Counted from the stretch's first letter, positions 16,702 to 25,780 are shown. The stretch: 64,000 nt of DNA from Rhodobacteraceae bacterium F11138 (GCA_016521575.1 JAEKDP010000011.1:1-64000), one strand, 5' to 3'. Numbers and translations: made by a program. Notes: generated by a model not told the origin, from the sequence alone.

Positions 16702-17919
16702 ATGACACTTCCTGCACCCGAACTTCTTCGTGCACCAAATACGCAAGTCAGACGCGCGGTGCGGCGTTTGCGGTGGTTCCGCCGGGCATTCCTGGAACAG
16801 ATCGCTGTTGTTTCCGAGAACAGTGGTATCGCCTTTGATGTAGACACGATCCGTCTGGCGGATGCGTTCGTCGAATGGAGCGCCGCATTCGAGAGCAGAA
16901 AGCCGACCGCACCGCGGGACAAGCGCCGCTTTGTCGATTATGTCTCGGGGCTGATGCTGGATCGATTGTTGCGCAAATCGCCACTCTCTACCCGGGGGCA
17001 CGAAGCCCCCCAAGATCCTGAAAGCGCTGTCCAGTACTGGCCGGAGGGCTACGCTTGTGTGGTTTTTTGTTTGAATGTACGCGCGGCGGTACTTGCTCAG
17101 GATTTCGGTGAAACGGTCGAAAGCGCGCCTCGGATGGAAAGCCTCTGCGATTGGACGCGTTTTCGCGCCAGCGTGGCCGAAAGGCCCGAAAGCGCGATCA
17201 GCTTCCTTCAGCACTTTGCAGGTCTTGAACCGGACTGGCGTTTCCCCGAGGTTTTTCAAACCTCGCCGCGACAGTCCCGGCCACAACTTACCCTGGTAAC
17301 GTCGTCAAAACGGCATACCGGGCCAACCCCACGGCGAACGTTGCCTGCGGATCTTGCAATGGTCGTTTTCGATCTGGATACGATTTCCAACAGCCGCGAA
17401 CTGGTGGCCGAGGCACTGACACGCGTTCTTGGTCTGTACGGGTATGCACCAACGGATGAACTGCTTGACCAGCCGCTTGCCGCGTCGATGACATATGTGG
17501 CCCTGCAAAGCGGACAGCTATGCCCCGCTCGCTTCACTGACCATTTCCGCAAGGCTGTCTCAACCATTTTTGCGGATCAGCTACAACTTGCCCCTTCCGC
17601 ACGCGCAACTATTGCAAGGCTCGCCCGGAACGGGGTGAAGGTCCGGATTGCAATCAACGATGACAAGGCATCCCTGCCTGATCTGGGGAAACTGCTTGAT
17701 CTCGATGGTTTGGCAGAGTTGTGCGACGTGACGACGGCAGAACAAGAACGCAAGCCCGGCGTGGCATCGGTATGGGTCAGCATGGATCGTGCCCGACTGC
17801 GATCAGCGAACCGCTGTGGATTTCACGTTCTGGGCATAAAGGGTCAAGACGGACACATGTTCGAATATTCTGGCGAATTTATCGCGTCCTTGGCTGACTT
17901 TCCCTTCCCGTTCCATTGA
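16702..17919 (+). CDS. Module B second gene: module-A-like domain fused to a degenerate HAD-like domain
   Basis: A 405-residue protein in two parts. Residues 15-190 are homologous to the whole protein at 3087-3701 (shared WPEGY at 113-117, FCLNVR at 122-127, FAG.EP.W..PE.F at 172-185). After a Pro/Arg/Ser linker, residues 217-400 look like a haloacid-dehalogenase fold: VVFDLDT holds Asp224 and Asp226 (motif I), a cap-like helical insert follows, VKVRIAIND occupies motif II but with Asn319 in place of Thr/Ser, KPG at 351-353 fits motif III, and the motif IV region VWVSMDRARLRSANRCGFHV lacks the usual GD. The domain may be a weak phosphatase or a non-catalytic sensor. GAGG lies upstream of the ATG. 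Confidence 0.7.
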   Translation: MTLPAPELLRAPNTQVRRAVRRLRWFRRAFLEQIAVVSENSGIAFDVDTIRLADAFVEWSAAFESRKPTAPRDKRRFVDYVSGLMLDRLLRKSPLSTRGHEAPQDPESAVQYWPEGYACVVFCLNVRAAVLAQDFGETVESAPRMESLCDWTRFRASVAERPESAISFLQHFAGLEPDWRFPEVFQTSPRQSRPQLTLVTSSKRHTGPTPRRTLPADLAMVVFDLDTISNSRELVAEALTRVLGLYGYAPTDELLDQPLAASMTYVALQSGQLCPARFTDHFRKAVSTIFADQLQLAPSARATIARLARNGVKVRIAINDDKASLPDLGKLLDLDGLAELCDVTTAEQERKPGVASVWVSMDRARLRSANRCGFHVLGIKGQDGHMFEYSGEFIASLADFPFPFH

Positions 17920-18000
17920 TATTCTACTTTCCGCCGGCTCCATCCGGTCATTCCTGCGTGCTCAGCGGTCAGGCGTTGGTCGCGCGGGTGTCGCAATGAC

Positions 18001-18016
18001 CGCGCGGCTTCGCGCG
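18001..18016 (+). terminator. GC hairpin after module B, possible terminator
   Basis: CGCGCG (18001-18006) pairs with CGCGCG (18011-18016) across a GCTT loop, 80 bp after the module B stop. There is no run of T after it, so intrinsic termination is uncertain. Confidence 0.3.
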
Positions 18017-18044
18017 TGATCATTTGTAATGTTCAAATTACTTA

Positions 18045-18055
18045 AGTACAGTACT
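18045..18055. promoter_or_regulatory. AGTACAGTACT palindrome upstream of the Na/Pi transporter gene
   Basis: A perfect 11-bp palindrome (AGTAC-A-GTACT) lies in an A/T-rich stretch 84 bp before the transporter start. Position and symmetry fit a regulator site, but no cognate protein is known. Confidence 0.25.
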
Positions 18056-18138
18056 GAAGATGTATCGAAAGGCCTTGGCGCTGTTTCGATTCCCCCTATG
18101 GACGATCAAACTACCGCTGGCGCGGTCGAAGGCAACCG

Positions 18139-19818
18139 ATGACAAGTTCGATATTCATTCTACACATGGCAGGCGCGATCACCATGCTTCTTTGGGCGAC
18201 GCGGTTGGTGCGAACCGGCATCGAGCGCGCCTATGGGCGTCAGTTGCGTCGCAATTTGCGCAAGCGGGTCAACCATCCATTCACTGCAATGCTGTTCGGT
18301 GTGGTCATGGCCATCGGTTTGCAAAGCTCAACCGCCGTTACCCTCTTGATCAGCTCATTCACCGGCATGGGGCTGGTATCCGGAACGGCCGGGGTGATCA
18401 TTGTTCGGGGCGGTGAACTGGGTTCGGCAATCGTTGCAAAGCTTCTGAGCTATGACATGACATTGCTGATTCCGATACTCATCCTGATCGGAGCAGGAAT
18501 GTACCTGAGGACGGACCGGCGCCCATGGCATGAACTGGGTCGCAGCCTGATCGGCATTGCGATGATACTGCTGTCACTTGAATTGCTCAGCACTGCCGCC
18601 GGACCTTTGCGCGAAAGCCAGACTCTACCGCTGATCCTGAATTTTCTGGAGGGCGATCTGATCTCGTCTTTCCTGATTGCGGCGGTCTTCACCTATCTTC
18701 TGCACTCAAGCGTTGCTGCAATTCTGCTCTTGGCTGCGCTCGCATCTCAAGGATTGTTGCCCGGTGAACTGGGTGTCGTCATGGTGCTGGGGGTGAACCT
18801 GGGGTCATCGCTTATCGCGCCCATTCTGACCCGCTCGGCAGAGCCGTCCTATCGCGCGGTGCCGCTGGCGAACCTGCTGATGCGGGGACTGGGCTCTGTC
18901 TTGCTGCTGATCGCCATGGGAATGATGCAGCCTGACGTTGGGTTCCTGGGGATGTCGCCAGAGCAACAGATCATCAACGGGCATATCGCCTTCAATCTGC
19001 TCATATTGATCGTGGGCCTGCCGCTGTCGGGCCTTACATGGCGCATCTCGCGCGGATGGGCGGACCTTAGTGCGCGCCCGCAGGCAGCCAGCATTCCGGA
19101 AGAACTCAGCGCGCTCGACCCAGAAGCCCTGGATCGCCCCGAACAGGCGCTTGCGAATGCCACGCGCGAAGCCGTGCGGATGTGCGAGACGATTGAGATC
19201 ATGCTCAGCCGGATCATGGATATCTATGAAGAGCCCACGCCCGAGGCCGTGGAAGAGCTGATCCAGCAGGATGACTGGGTCGACAAGCGTCAGAATGCAA
19301 TCAAGCTCTATCTGGCGCAAATCACCGAAAAAGCGATGACCGTCGAACAGGCGCGGCACTGTCAGAACCTCTTGGAGGTGTGCATCAAGCTGGAACAGGC
19401 CGGCGATGTGATCGTGCGAAACCTGGTGCCGCATGTCCAAAAGAAGATGGAACGACAGGTCGAGTTTACCCCGGAAGGCTGGAGAGAGCTGCTCGACTTT
19501 CACAACGCGGTGATGCGCAACGCACGCCTGTCTTTCAATCTTCTGGTCAACGGTGACCCCGAGACCGCGCATCGCGTTATTGCCGCCAAGGATCGGCTGC
19601 GCGCGCGCGAACGCGAAACACGCCAGCGCCACTTCAATCGACTGCGCCAAGGCACGGAAGAGAGCATCGAAACCAGTTCGATCCATCTGGACACGGTGCG
19701 CGATCTCAAGCAGATCAACGGTCTGCTTGCCGCCATCGCCTATCCGGTTCTGGAAGAAGAAGGGCTGTTGCGGGGAAGCCGCCTTATCAAGCCCGGCAAG
19801 AAATCGAAGTCTGCCTGA
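18139..19818 (+). CDS. Na/Pi-cotransporter II-type membrane protein with PhoU-like tail
   Basis: A 559-residue inner-membrane protein of the Na+/phosphate symporter (NptA/PNaS) family. The two inverted-repeat signatures are present: GLQSSTAVTLLISSF (about residues 55-69) and LLHSSVAAILLLAALASQG (about 190-208), each inside a hydrophobic hairpin. The membrane domain ends near residue 310. Residues 325-540 are helical and PhoU-like (EAVRMCETIEIMLSRIMD, QNLLEVCIKLEQAGDVIVRN). Such proteins import phosphate or, in bacteria, help balance it. GAAGG precedes the ATG. It converges on surE. Confidence 0.87.
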   Translation: MTSSIFILHMAGAITMLLWATRLVRTGIERAYGRQLRRNLRKRVNHPFTAMLFGVVMAIGLQSSTAVTLLISSFTGMGLVSGTAGVIIVRGGELGSAIVAKLLSYDMTLLIPILILIGAGMYLRTDRRPWHELGRSLIGIAMILLSLELLSTAAGPLRESQTLPLILNFLEGDLISSFLIAAVFTYLLHSSVAAILLLAALASQGLLPGELGVVMVLGVNLGSSLIAPILTRSAEPSYRAVPLANLLMRGLGSVLLLIAMGMMQPDVGFLGMSPEQQIINGHIAFNLLILIVGLPLSGLTWRISRGWADLSARPQAASIPEELSALDPEALDRPEQALANATREAVRMCETIEIMLSRIMDIYEEPTPEAVEELIQQDDWVDKRQNAIKLYLAQITEKAMTVEQARHCQNLLEVCIKLEQAGDVIVRNLVPHVQKKMERQVEFTPEGWRELLDFHNAVMRNARLSFNLLVNGDPETAHRVIAAKDRLRARERETRQRHFNRLRQGTEESIETSSIHLDTVRDLKQINGLLAAIAYPVLEEEGLLRGSRLIKPGKKSKSA

Positions 19819-19829
19819 CAACGGCAACA

Positions 19830-19853
19830 GACGTGAGGCACTCGCCTCACGTC
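19830..19853. terminator. Perfect 10-bp hairpin between convergent genes
   Basis: GACGTGAGGC (19830-19839) and GCCTCACGTC (19844-19853) are perfectly complementary around an ACTC loop, between the convergent Na/Pi transporter and surE stops. No T-run follows on either strand, but position favours a bidirectional terminator. Confidence 0.5.
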
Positions 19854-19877
19854 AAGGGTATGCGCGGTTGGGCGCCC

Positions 19878-20630
19878 CTATTGTGACAAGGACGCCAGCT
19901 TTTCAAGAAACTTTGCCGGCAGCGGGGACTCTCCGGCCCATTTGAGGCGGTTGATGGCTGCGTATCCATCGGCCATCACAGCATTCTCGTCACCTGCTGT
20001 GGAACTGTCCTGCCGGCCGCGCGGCACCATGATTTCAGTGACATTGCCGTCTTCTTTCAGGACTTCGCTGAAGACCCCGACTTTGTCGCGCCCGATGCTT
20101 GCGGTGCGCAGGGCGGCTGGCAGACGGGATGGCAGATTTATCGACAGCCATTGACCTTCGGCCACCCAATCAGCCCGACGTGTCCAAAGCGCCTTGATCA
20201 TCGCGGCCAGATGGTCGGCATCGCTTTCTGCGATCTCGGGCTTTTTCACCCGTGAAAAGCCAATCGCGGGAATGCCCCAGAACGTGGCCTCGCGCGCCAC
20301 ACCGAGCGTGCCCGAATAGGCGATATCCTCGCCCACGTTGCGTCCGTCATTGACGCCCGAGAGCACCAAATCCGGGGGCGTGTCATCCTTGAACAACCAG
20401 GTCATTGCCGTAAGCACGCAATCGGCGGGCGTTCCCGAACAGGAATACCGCCGCTCGGATACACGAGTCATCGTAAGAGGCCGTGCAATCGTCAACGAGT
20501 TGCCAGCCGCTGTGCGTTTGGCAGAGGGCGCGACGACCCAGATATTGTCGCTTAAGCTGCGCGCGGCCTTTTCAAGAAGCGCCAGGCCAGGCGCATCGAT
20601 ACCGTCGTCATTCGCAATCAAGATTTTCAT
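19878..20630 (-). CDS. surE: SurE 5'/3'-nucleotidase
   Basis: A divalent-metal-dependent phosphatase acting on nucleoside monophosphates, 250 residues. The metal-binding start MKILIANDDGIDAPGL (Asp8, Asp9), the segment APSAKRTAAGNSLT, SGTPADCVL and LVLSGVNDGRNVGEDIAYSG (metal-ligand Asn and structural core) are all intact. The start at 20630 is fixed by homology; the longer frame to 20837 is antisense noise in the next gene. Most roseobacters carry surE elsewhere, near serS and pcm, so this copy, last in an ABC-transport operon, is probably a specialised paralogue that dephosphorylates an imported compound. Confidence 0.9.
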   Translation of the reverse strand: MKILIANDDGIDAPGLALLEKAARSLSDNIWVVAPSAKRTAAGNSLTIARPLTMTRVSERRYSCSGTPADCVLTAMTWLFKDDTPPDLVLSGVNDGRNVGEDIAYSGTLGVAREATFWGIPAIGFSRVKKPEIAESDADHLAAMIKALWTRRADWVAEGQWLSINLPSRLPAALRTASIGRDKVGVFSEVLKEDGNVTEIMVPRGRQDSSTAGDENAVMADGYAAINRLKWAGESPLPAKFLEKLASLSQ

Positions 20631-20641
20631 GGTGGTTCCAA

Positions 20642-21793
20642 TCAAATATCTGTGCTGCCGCCAGTGACGGCCGTGGTGTTCAAGGTAGGCAAAGTGCCGT
20701 GCATCGCTTGCAGGGCCTTTGTTTCGCAGGAATGACCCATCAGGCGCGGTCGGCCAGCGTTTTCCCAAAGCAGCTTGTTTTGTGGCAAGGTCGGATGGGT
20801 TGGCAGGCGAAGCCAATCGGCGCTGCCTTGCTGGCACATCCGTTGGCCCGGAGAGCCCTCGGGAAGGTGGCCGGTAAGCAGCACGGGATGCCCGCTTTGC
20901 TCGGCCATATCCATTGCCAGAACCGCCGGACCAGCTGACCCCATCCCGTCATGCACTAGTAGCGGGCAATCGGGCAAGGCGCTTCCGGCGCTCCACCTGA
21001 GCGCCGTGTCAAGCCGTGCAAGGATACGTTGCGCGACACCCGGCTTAAGCAATCCTGGATCGGATATCTGTGCCTTGAGCGGTTCATACATCAGATCGGC
21101 AATCGCCAACTGGCCCGGCAGGATCGCCAAGAGTTCAAGCGAGCGTCCCGACAGCGGGGTGGGCAGAACGCTGCCACCGGGCCGCGCCGCGACCCACTCG
21201 ACAATTCGTTCTGCTCTCTCGGATGACGCGGTGCGATCATCTCCGTAGGAGCAATCGAGAAGCATCATGTCGCATTCGGGCATTGCGGTCATCGGGAAAA
21301 CCGCGCTATCCGGCACCACGTCGCCGCAATAGACTGTCCGCTTGCCGCCGCTTTGCACGGCAAACCAAACGCCGCCAGCGACGTGCCCGGTATGACCGGT
21401 TGTGACCTTCTGACCGGAAACCGAAAACGCATCGCCCGGTTCGAACAGCTCTATCGAGGCTTTTGAGCCCGGATGTGCGGCGAGATCGACAGCATCGGCG
21501 TATTGCTCAAGCGTCGCGTCCATCTCGGAACGCGTTTTCGGAGTCATGAAGACCGGACCGTCAAAACCATTGCCGATCAGCCAGCACAGCGCTCCGATAT
21601 GGTCTTCATGGGCATGGGTCACAAGCAGCCCGTCGATCTCGCTCGCAGGGCGGGCGAGCCGGGGGTGATAGTCCTCTGGGCCAGCTCCAACCTTGATTCC
21701 GGCATCGAGCATCAAGCGACTGTCGCCATCATCGATCAGCACACTGGTGCGGCCCTTTTCACCAAAACCTCCTTGCAAGTGTAGTCTTTGCAT
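20642..21793 (-). CDS. Metallo-beta-lactamase-fold hydrolase, beta-CASP-like
   Basis: A 383-residue hydrolase with the zinc motif THAHEDHIG (ligands His60, His62, Asp64, His65), a further His in TGHTGHVAGG and an Asp in YCGDVVPDS. The C-terminal part (VLLTGHLPEGSPG and the final RLMGHSCETKA) resembles the beta-CASP and closing His motifs of CPSF-type MBL proteins, which act on nucleic acids. The start overlaps the stop of the ATPase gene as TGATG and SurE follows 11 bp on, so it is embedded in the transport operon. A role in breaking a phosphodiester or ester of the imported substrate is an inference. Confidence 0.78.
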   Translation of the reverse strand: MQRLHLQGGFGEKGRTSVLIDDGDSRLMLDAGIKVGAGPEDYHPRLARPASEIDGLLVTHAHEDHIGALCWLIGNGFDGPVFMTPKTRSEMDATLEQYADAVDLAAHPGSKASIELFEPGDAFSVSGQKVTTGHTGHVAGGVWFAVQSGGKRTVYCGDVVPDSAVFPMTAMPECDMMLLDCSYGDDRTASSERAERIVEWVAARPGGSVLPTPLSGRSLELLAILPGQLAIADLMYEPLKAQISDPGLLKPGVAQRILARLDTALRWSAGSALPDCPLLVHDGMGSAGPAVLAMDMAEQSGHPVLLTGHLPEGSPGQRMCQQGSADWLRLPTHPTLPQNKLLWENAGRPRLMGHSCETKALQAMHGTLPTLNTTAVTGGSTDI

Positions 21794-22872
21794 CAGTCTG
21801 CACTTTGCGCAGGGATCAACCAGCCGCCGGTCAGCTGAATGCGAGCCCGGTTTCCGATTGTGAAGGGCTGTGGATCGGGCTGATCAAACAGAATCGATGT
21901 TTCAGGATCGGCATCCGGCACGAATTCGATCCGGGCGGTCCCACCCTGGTAGACAACCCGCTTGATGTGACCGTCAATCCCGTCGCTGTCAGCTTGTGCA
22001 ATGCGCACATGCTCTGCCCGACAGCAGATCTTTGCGCCGTCGCGCGGACCATCCCCCGGTGTACAGTTCAATCGGATCGGTTGGCCCAGCAGCATTGCGT
22101 CGCAGTACCCGTCGGATTCGGCACCGGTCACGGTGACGGGCATCACCATGCCTTGCGAAATGAACGAGGCGACCATCTCGTTTGCCGGACGGTGATAGAT
22201 CGTTTGCGGCGTGTCGAGCTGCATCAGCTTGCCGTGATCCATGACGGCAATGCGATCGGCAAGTGCCATGGCTTCGGCCTGATCGTGAGTGATATAGACT
22301 ATTGTGGTCCCGGTGCGTTCGTGGAAGGCGGCGAACTCGTCTTCCATGGAGGCGCGCAAATGCACATCTAGGTTGGCCAGCGGCTCATCGAACAGAACAA
22401 GCTTGGGTTCTGCAACCAGGCAGCGTGCCAGCGCGACCCGTTGACGTTGCCCGCCCGACAGATTGGCCGGCGAACGGTCACCCATGCCATCCAGATTCAC
22501 CAAGGCCAGCGCATCATCGACCCGGCGTTTGATTTCCGGTGCCTCGACCTTGGCGACCCGAAGCGAATATCCGATGTTCTCGGCCACCGTCATATGAGGC
22601 CAGAGCGCGTAGTTCTGGAACACGATCCCGATGCGGCGTTCGTTTGGCGGCACTTGTTTGCCCGGCTGAGAGACGACTTGACCGGCGATGTCGATTTCCC
22701 CGCTTGTCACGTGCTCAAAGCCCGCAATCATCCGCAAGAGCGTGGTCTTGCCGCAGCCCGAAGGCCCAAGAACGGCCAGGAACTCTCCGGGGTTGACTGT
22801 AATCGACACGTCTTTCAAGGCATCGAACTCGCCAAAGGTCTTGGACAAGTTTCGAATGGTTAGTCCCGCCAT
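21793..22872 (-). CDS. ABC transporter ATP-binding protein (FbpC/PotA type)
   Basis: ATPase of 359 residues with Walker A GPSGCGKT (36-43), Q-loop FQNYALWP (85-92), signature LSGGQRQR (138-145), Walker B LVLFDEP (about 158-164) and H-loop VYITHDQAEAMALADRI. The C-terminal TOBE domain includes GQPIRLNC and RAEHVRIAQ. This subclass serves iron(III), spermidine, thiamine, 2-aminoethylphosphonate and sugar-phosphate importers. Its start overlaps the permease gene by 13 bp. Confidence 0.93.
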   Translation of the reverse strand: MAGLTIRNLSKTFGEFDALKDVSITVNPGEFLAVLGPSGCGKTTLLRMIAGFEHVTSGEIDIAGQVVSQPGKQVPPNERRIGIVFQNYALWPHMTVAENIGYSLRVAKVEAPEIKRRVDDALALVNLDGMGDRSPANLSGGQRQRVALARCLVAEPKLVLFDEPLANLDVHLRASMEDEFAAFHERTGTTIVYITHDQAEAMALADRIAVMDHGKLMQLDTPQTIYHRPANEMVASFISQGMVMPVTVTGAESDGYCDAMLLGQPIRLNCTPGDGPRDGAKICCRAEHVRIAQADSDGIDGHIKRVVYQGGTARIEFVPDADPETSILFDQPDPQPFTIGNRARIQLTGGWLIPAQSAD

Positions 22873-24563
22873 GGCAGCACTCCGTCTGGAAGTTTATCTG
22901 AGAAGCTGTTCACACCCAGCATGATGAGGAAGGTGACAGCGACGATCACAGCAGAGAGCGCCGAGGCGTATTTTGAATCCCCTCCCTGCTCGAACGAAAA
23001 GATCACGACACCGATGGTTTCAGAGCCCGACGACCACAGGAGTGCAGAGACTGTAAGCTCGCTCAGCGCCGTCATGAAGATCAGCAAACCACCGGCCATC
23101 GCCGCCGGGGCGACCAATGGAAAGATGATGGTCCGCAATCGCATGAACAGGCTGGCTCCGGCGATTTCCGCCGCTTCTTCCAGCGTGCGATCAAGTTGCG
23201 TGTACCCACTCACGGTGGGACGGATTGCAAGCACCAGAAACCGCGCCAGATATGCGAACAGGATGATCCAAACGGTGTTGTAGATCTGTATGCCAAGCAC
23301 CGGGATCGGCTTCAGGAAAAGCAAGAGCGATGCGATAGCCAGCACCACGCCGGGCAAGGCATAGGGCAGTTCGATCGCGAAGTTCAGCCACCGTATCCAG
23401 CGTTGCTTGCCCCAGGTGATCAGATAGCCAATAGGCACGGCCACGAAAACCGCAAAGACCGCTGCTGTGATTGACAACATGAGACTGTTCACGAATGCGC
23501 GTCTGGCGGCGCTGTGTTCGAACAGGATGAAGCTATAATTTTCAAGCGTTACCGTGTCCGCGTTCAGTGCGACACCGTAGCCGCGCACCAGCGACGTAAG
23601 CACCAGACCGCACATCGGCAGAACCAGGATCACGGCAATCAGCATCCACATTGCCGCTTCCATCGGAAGCCGCCAGATGCCGAGATTGTAGCGGTCGATT
23701 GGCAGCGAGGTTGTCGTGATACGAAAATCCCGACGCCGGCTGATATAGTCCTGAAGCACGATCCCGGCCATGGCCAGAACGCCGATGAGCGCCGAAAGAT
23801 AGGCCACTTCGGACAGTACAGCAGGTCCGCCACCGGCAAGCCGTTGGAAGATAAGCGTCGGCAGGACCAAATAATTGGCCGGGATGCCGAGGAAGGCGGG
23901 AATACCGAAATTGCCAACACAGGACACGAACGTCAGCGCAGCCGCACCCACGATTGACGGGGTCATCAGCGGAAGAACGATGGTGCCGATGACGCGAAAG
24001 GGGCCTGCTCCTCCGGCCTGCGATGCCTCGACCAGTTCTCGTGGCAGCTTTCGCAGACCTGCGCGCAGTATCAGAAAAACCAGCGGCGCATACTGAATTC
24101 CAAGAAGCGCTATTATGCCTCCGGCAGAATAGAGCGGGTTCGGCGTTCCCAGTGGCGGTGCCAGGCCAAGAGCGTTGAGAAAGGCGCTGGACGGGCCGAA
24201 AAGTTGTAGCCAGGCGAGCGCTGTAACCTGCGGAGCAATCATCAGCGGCGTGACGAAGAACAGGATCAGCGTCTGGGTCATCCGAATGTTGGTGAGTGTG
24301 ACGATGATCGAAACAACCACGCCCATAGCGACCGCCACGACGGTGCCGCCGAGGCCCACCACGATGGTATTCCACGTCGCGCGCCAGACAACCGGATCAC
24401 CCAAACCCGAGCGGATCGCTTCAACAGAGAAGGTTCCACCGGGCAGGATGACTTCCTGCAGCAGACGGATCATCGGAAGGAGGGAAAAAAGAACGATGAT
24501 GGCAAAGATCATCGTTGTCAGGGCCATTGACTGGCCCTGACCACCCCTTGCAATCAGCTGCAT
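22860..24563 (-). CDS. ABC transporter double permease (FbpB/AfuB type)
   Basis: A 567-residue inner-membrane protein made of two fused permease halves of about six helices each, typical of the FbpB group. Each half keeps an EAA-type loop: RELVEASQAGGAGPFRVIGT in the first and DRTLEEAAEIAGASLFMRLR in the second. Single-chain permeases of this size serve ferric iron, thiamine, phosphonate and hexose-phosphate importers. It follows the binding-protein gene by 9 bp with AAGG upstream. Confidence 0.92.
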   Translation of the reverse strand: MQLIARGGQGQSMALTTMIFAIIVLFSLLPMIRLLQEVILPGGTFSVEAIRSGLGDPVVWRATWNTIVVGLGGTVVAVAMGVVVSIIVTLTNIRMTQTLILFFVTPLMIAPQVTALAWLQLFGPSSAFLNALGLAPPLGTPNPLYSAGGIIALLGIQYAPLVFLILRAGLRKLPRELVEASQAGGAGPFRVIGTIVLPLMTPSIVGAAALTFVSCVGNFGIPAFLGIPANYLVLPTLIFQRLAGGGPAVLSEVAYLSALIGVLAMAGIVLQDYISRRRDFRITTTSLPIDRYNLGIWRLPMEAAMWMLIAVILVLPMCGLVLTSLVRGYGVALNADTVTLENYSFILFEHSAARRAFVNSLMLSITAAVFAVFVAVPIGYLITWGKQRWIRWLNFAIELPYALPGVVLAIASLLLFLKPIPVLGIQIYNTVWIILFAYLARFLVLAIRPTVSGYTQLDRTLEEAAEIAGASLFMRLRTIIFPLVAPAAMAGGLLIFMTALSELTVSALLWSSGSETIGVVIFSFEQGGDSKYASALSAVIVAVTFLIMLGVNSFSDKLPDGVLPWRD

Positions 24564-24572
24564 TTGAGTACC

Positions 24573-25565
24573 TTATCCGCCGAAGAGCGTTGAGAAACGC
24601 TTCTTGTTTTCGTCAACCTTGGTGACGATCTGGCCGACATCGGCATCCATCACCTTCACGTCGACACCTTCAGGCAACCAGTCCGGCGCCCCAACGCTGG
24701 CCTTGGCAGGCAGATACCCCTGGCTCAGCGCCAGCTTCTGGCCCTCGTCGGAAAGAATGAAATCGACGAAACTCTTGGCCCCTTCGACGTTGGAGGCGGT
24801 CGACATGATAGCCACCGGCTCGGTCACGGCGGTCACACCCTCTTCTGGAAAGACGAACTTGATCGGAGAGCCGTCCTTGATTGCGTTCATCGCAAGAAAG
24901 TCCACAAGGATGCCATAGGCGTTCTCGCCGGTTGCCACGGATTTCAGCACCGACCCGTTGCCGCGCACCGCCGAAAGCCCGTTTGCCTGCATATCCTCGA
25001 AATACTGCCAGCCCAGATCTTCGCGCTCGGCGAATGTCGAAAGCAGAAAGGCAGCCGCGCCGGAATAAAGCGGGCTCGGCATGACGACGAGGTTCTTGTA
25101 GGCTTCGCCGGTGAGGTCCGACCAATGTTCGGGCGCTTCGCTTGCGCCGGTGTTGTAGGCGATCCCGGTGGTGATCAGCTTGCTGCCAAAGTAATATTTG
25201 TCAGGGTCGATTGCATTCGGGTCGAAGCCCTCAGTGTTTGCGTCCGGGTACGCCATCAGGCGGTCGTCTGCTTTCAGCCCTTCCATGCTGACTGCATCGG
25301 CAATCAACAGCACGTCCGGTTGCGGGCTGTCCGCCGCGAATTCGGCTGCCAGTTTGCTGAGCAGATCGCTCGTGCCCGAGCGGAATACTTCGACCTCTGT
25401 GCCGGGGTTCTGTTCCTCGAACGCGGCCACCGTCGCCGCGGCATCCGCATCGGGCTGCGAGGTATAGAGAACCAGTTTTTCGGCTGAAGCCCCGCTTGCA
25501 AAGGCCATCGTAGCCGCGATTGTGCTTGCCAGAAGTACGCGTTTCATTTTCAAATCTTCGGTCAT
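24573..25565 (-). CDS. Periplasmic binding protein (FbpA/AfuA/PhnS-like)
   Basis: A 330-residue type 2 periplasmic binding protein with signal peptide MTEDLKMKRVLLASTIAATM ending near ASGASA. The mature start EKLVLYTSQPDADA and EVEVFRSGTSDLLSKLAAEF are characteristic of the FbpA-like group, which includes iron binders but also AfuA (hexose phosphates), PgtC and PhnS. The paired C-terminal tyrosines usual in true ferric binders are not evident: the stretch is DKYYFGSKLITTG followed later by VMPSPLYSGAAAF, leaving the ligand open. GGGAGGA precedes the ATG at 25565. First gene of the five-gene operon, divergent from a SorC regulator. Confidence 0.85.
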   Translation of the reverse strand: MTEDLKMKRVLLASTIAATMAFASGASAEKLVLYTSQPDADAAATVAAFEEQNPGTEVEVFRSGTSDLLSKLAAEFAADSPQPDVLLIADAVSMEGLKADDRLMAYPDANTEGFDPNAIDPDKYYFGSKLITTGIAYNTGASEAPEHWSDLTGEAYKNLVVMPSPLYSGAAAFLLSTFAEREDLGWQYFEDMQANGLSAVRGNGSVLKSVATGENAYGILVDFLAMNAIKDGSPIKFVFPEEGVTAVTEPVAIMSTASNVEGAKSFVDFILSDEGQKLALSQGYLPAKASVGAPDWLPEGVDVKVMDADVGQIVTKVDENKKRFSTLFGG

Positions 25566-25654
25566 TCGGTAGATCCTCCCACTGTCGACGGCAGTCCATT
25601 GCCACCATTTTCGTCCCATCGATTCAGGCAGGGACACCCAATTTGAAACATGAA

Positions 25655-25680
25655 CATTTGATAATAGTCAATTGCAAATG
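25655..25680. promoter_or_regulatory. CATTTG-N14-CAAATG dyad in the divergent transporter/SorC promoter region
   Basis: CATTTG (25655-25660) and CAAATG (25675-25680) form an inverted repeat in an A/T-rich island between the binding-protein gene and the SorC regulator. Minus-strand TTGACT overlaps the dyad and could serve as a -35. A SorC operator is the natural guess. Confidence 0.35.
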
Positions 25681-25780
25681 ATCATCTCGCCCGAAAAACG
25701 GACAACTTTGCTAAGAAGTCTGTAGAATCGGTGCTGCGCGCTCTAAGACGATTGTGGACAGGACAAAGGGGAGGGGCGCA

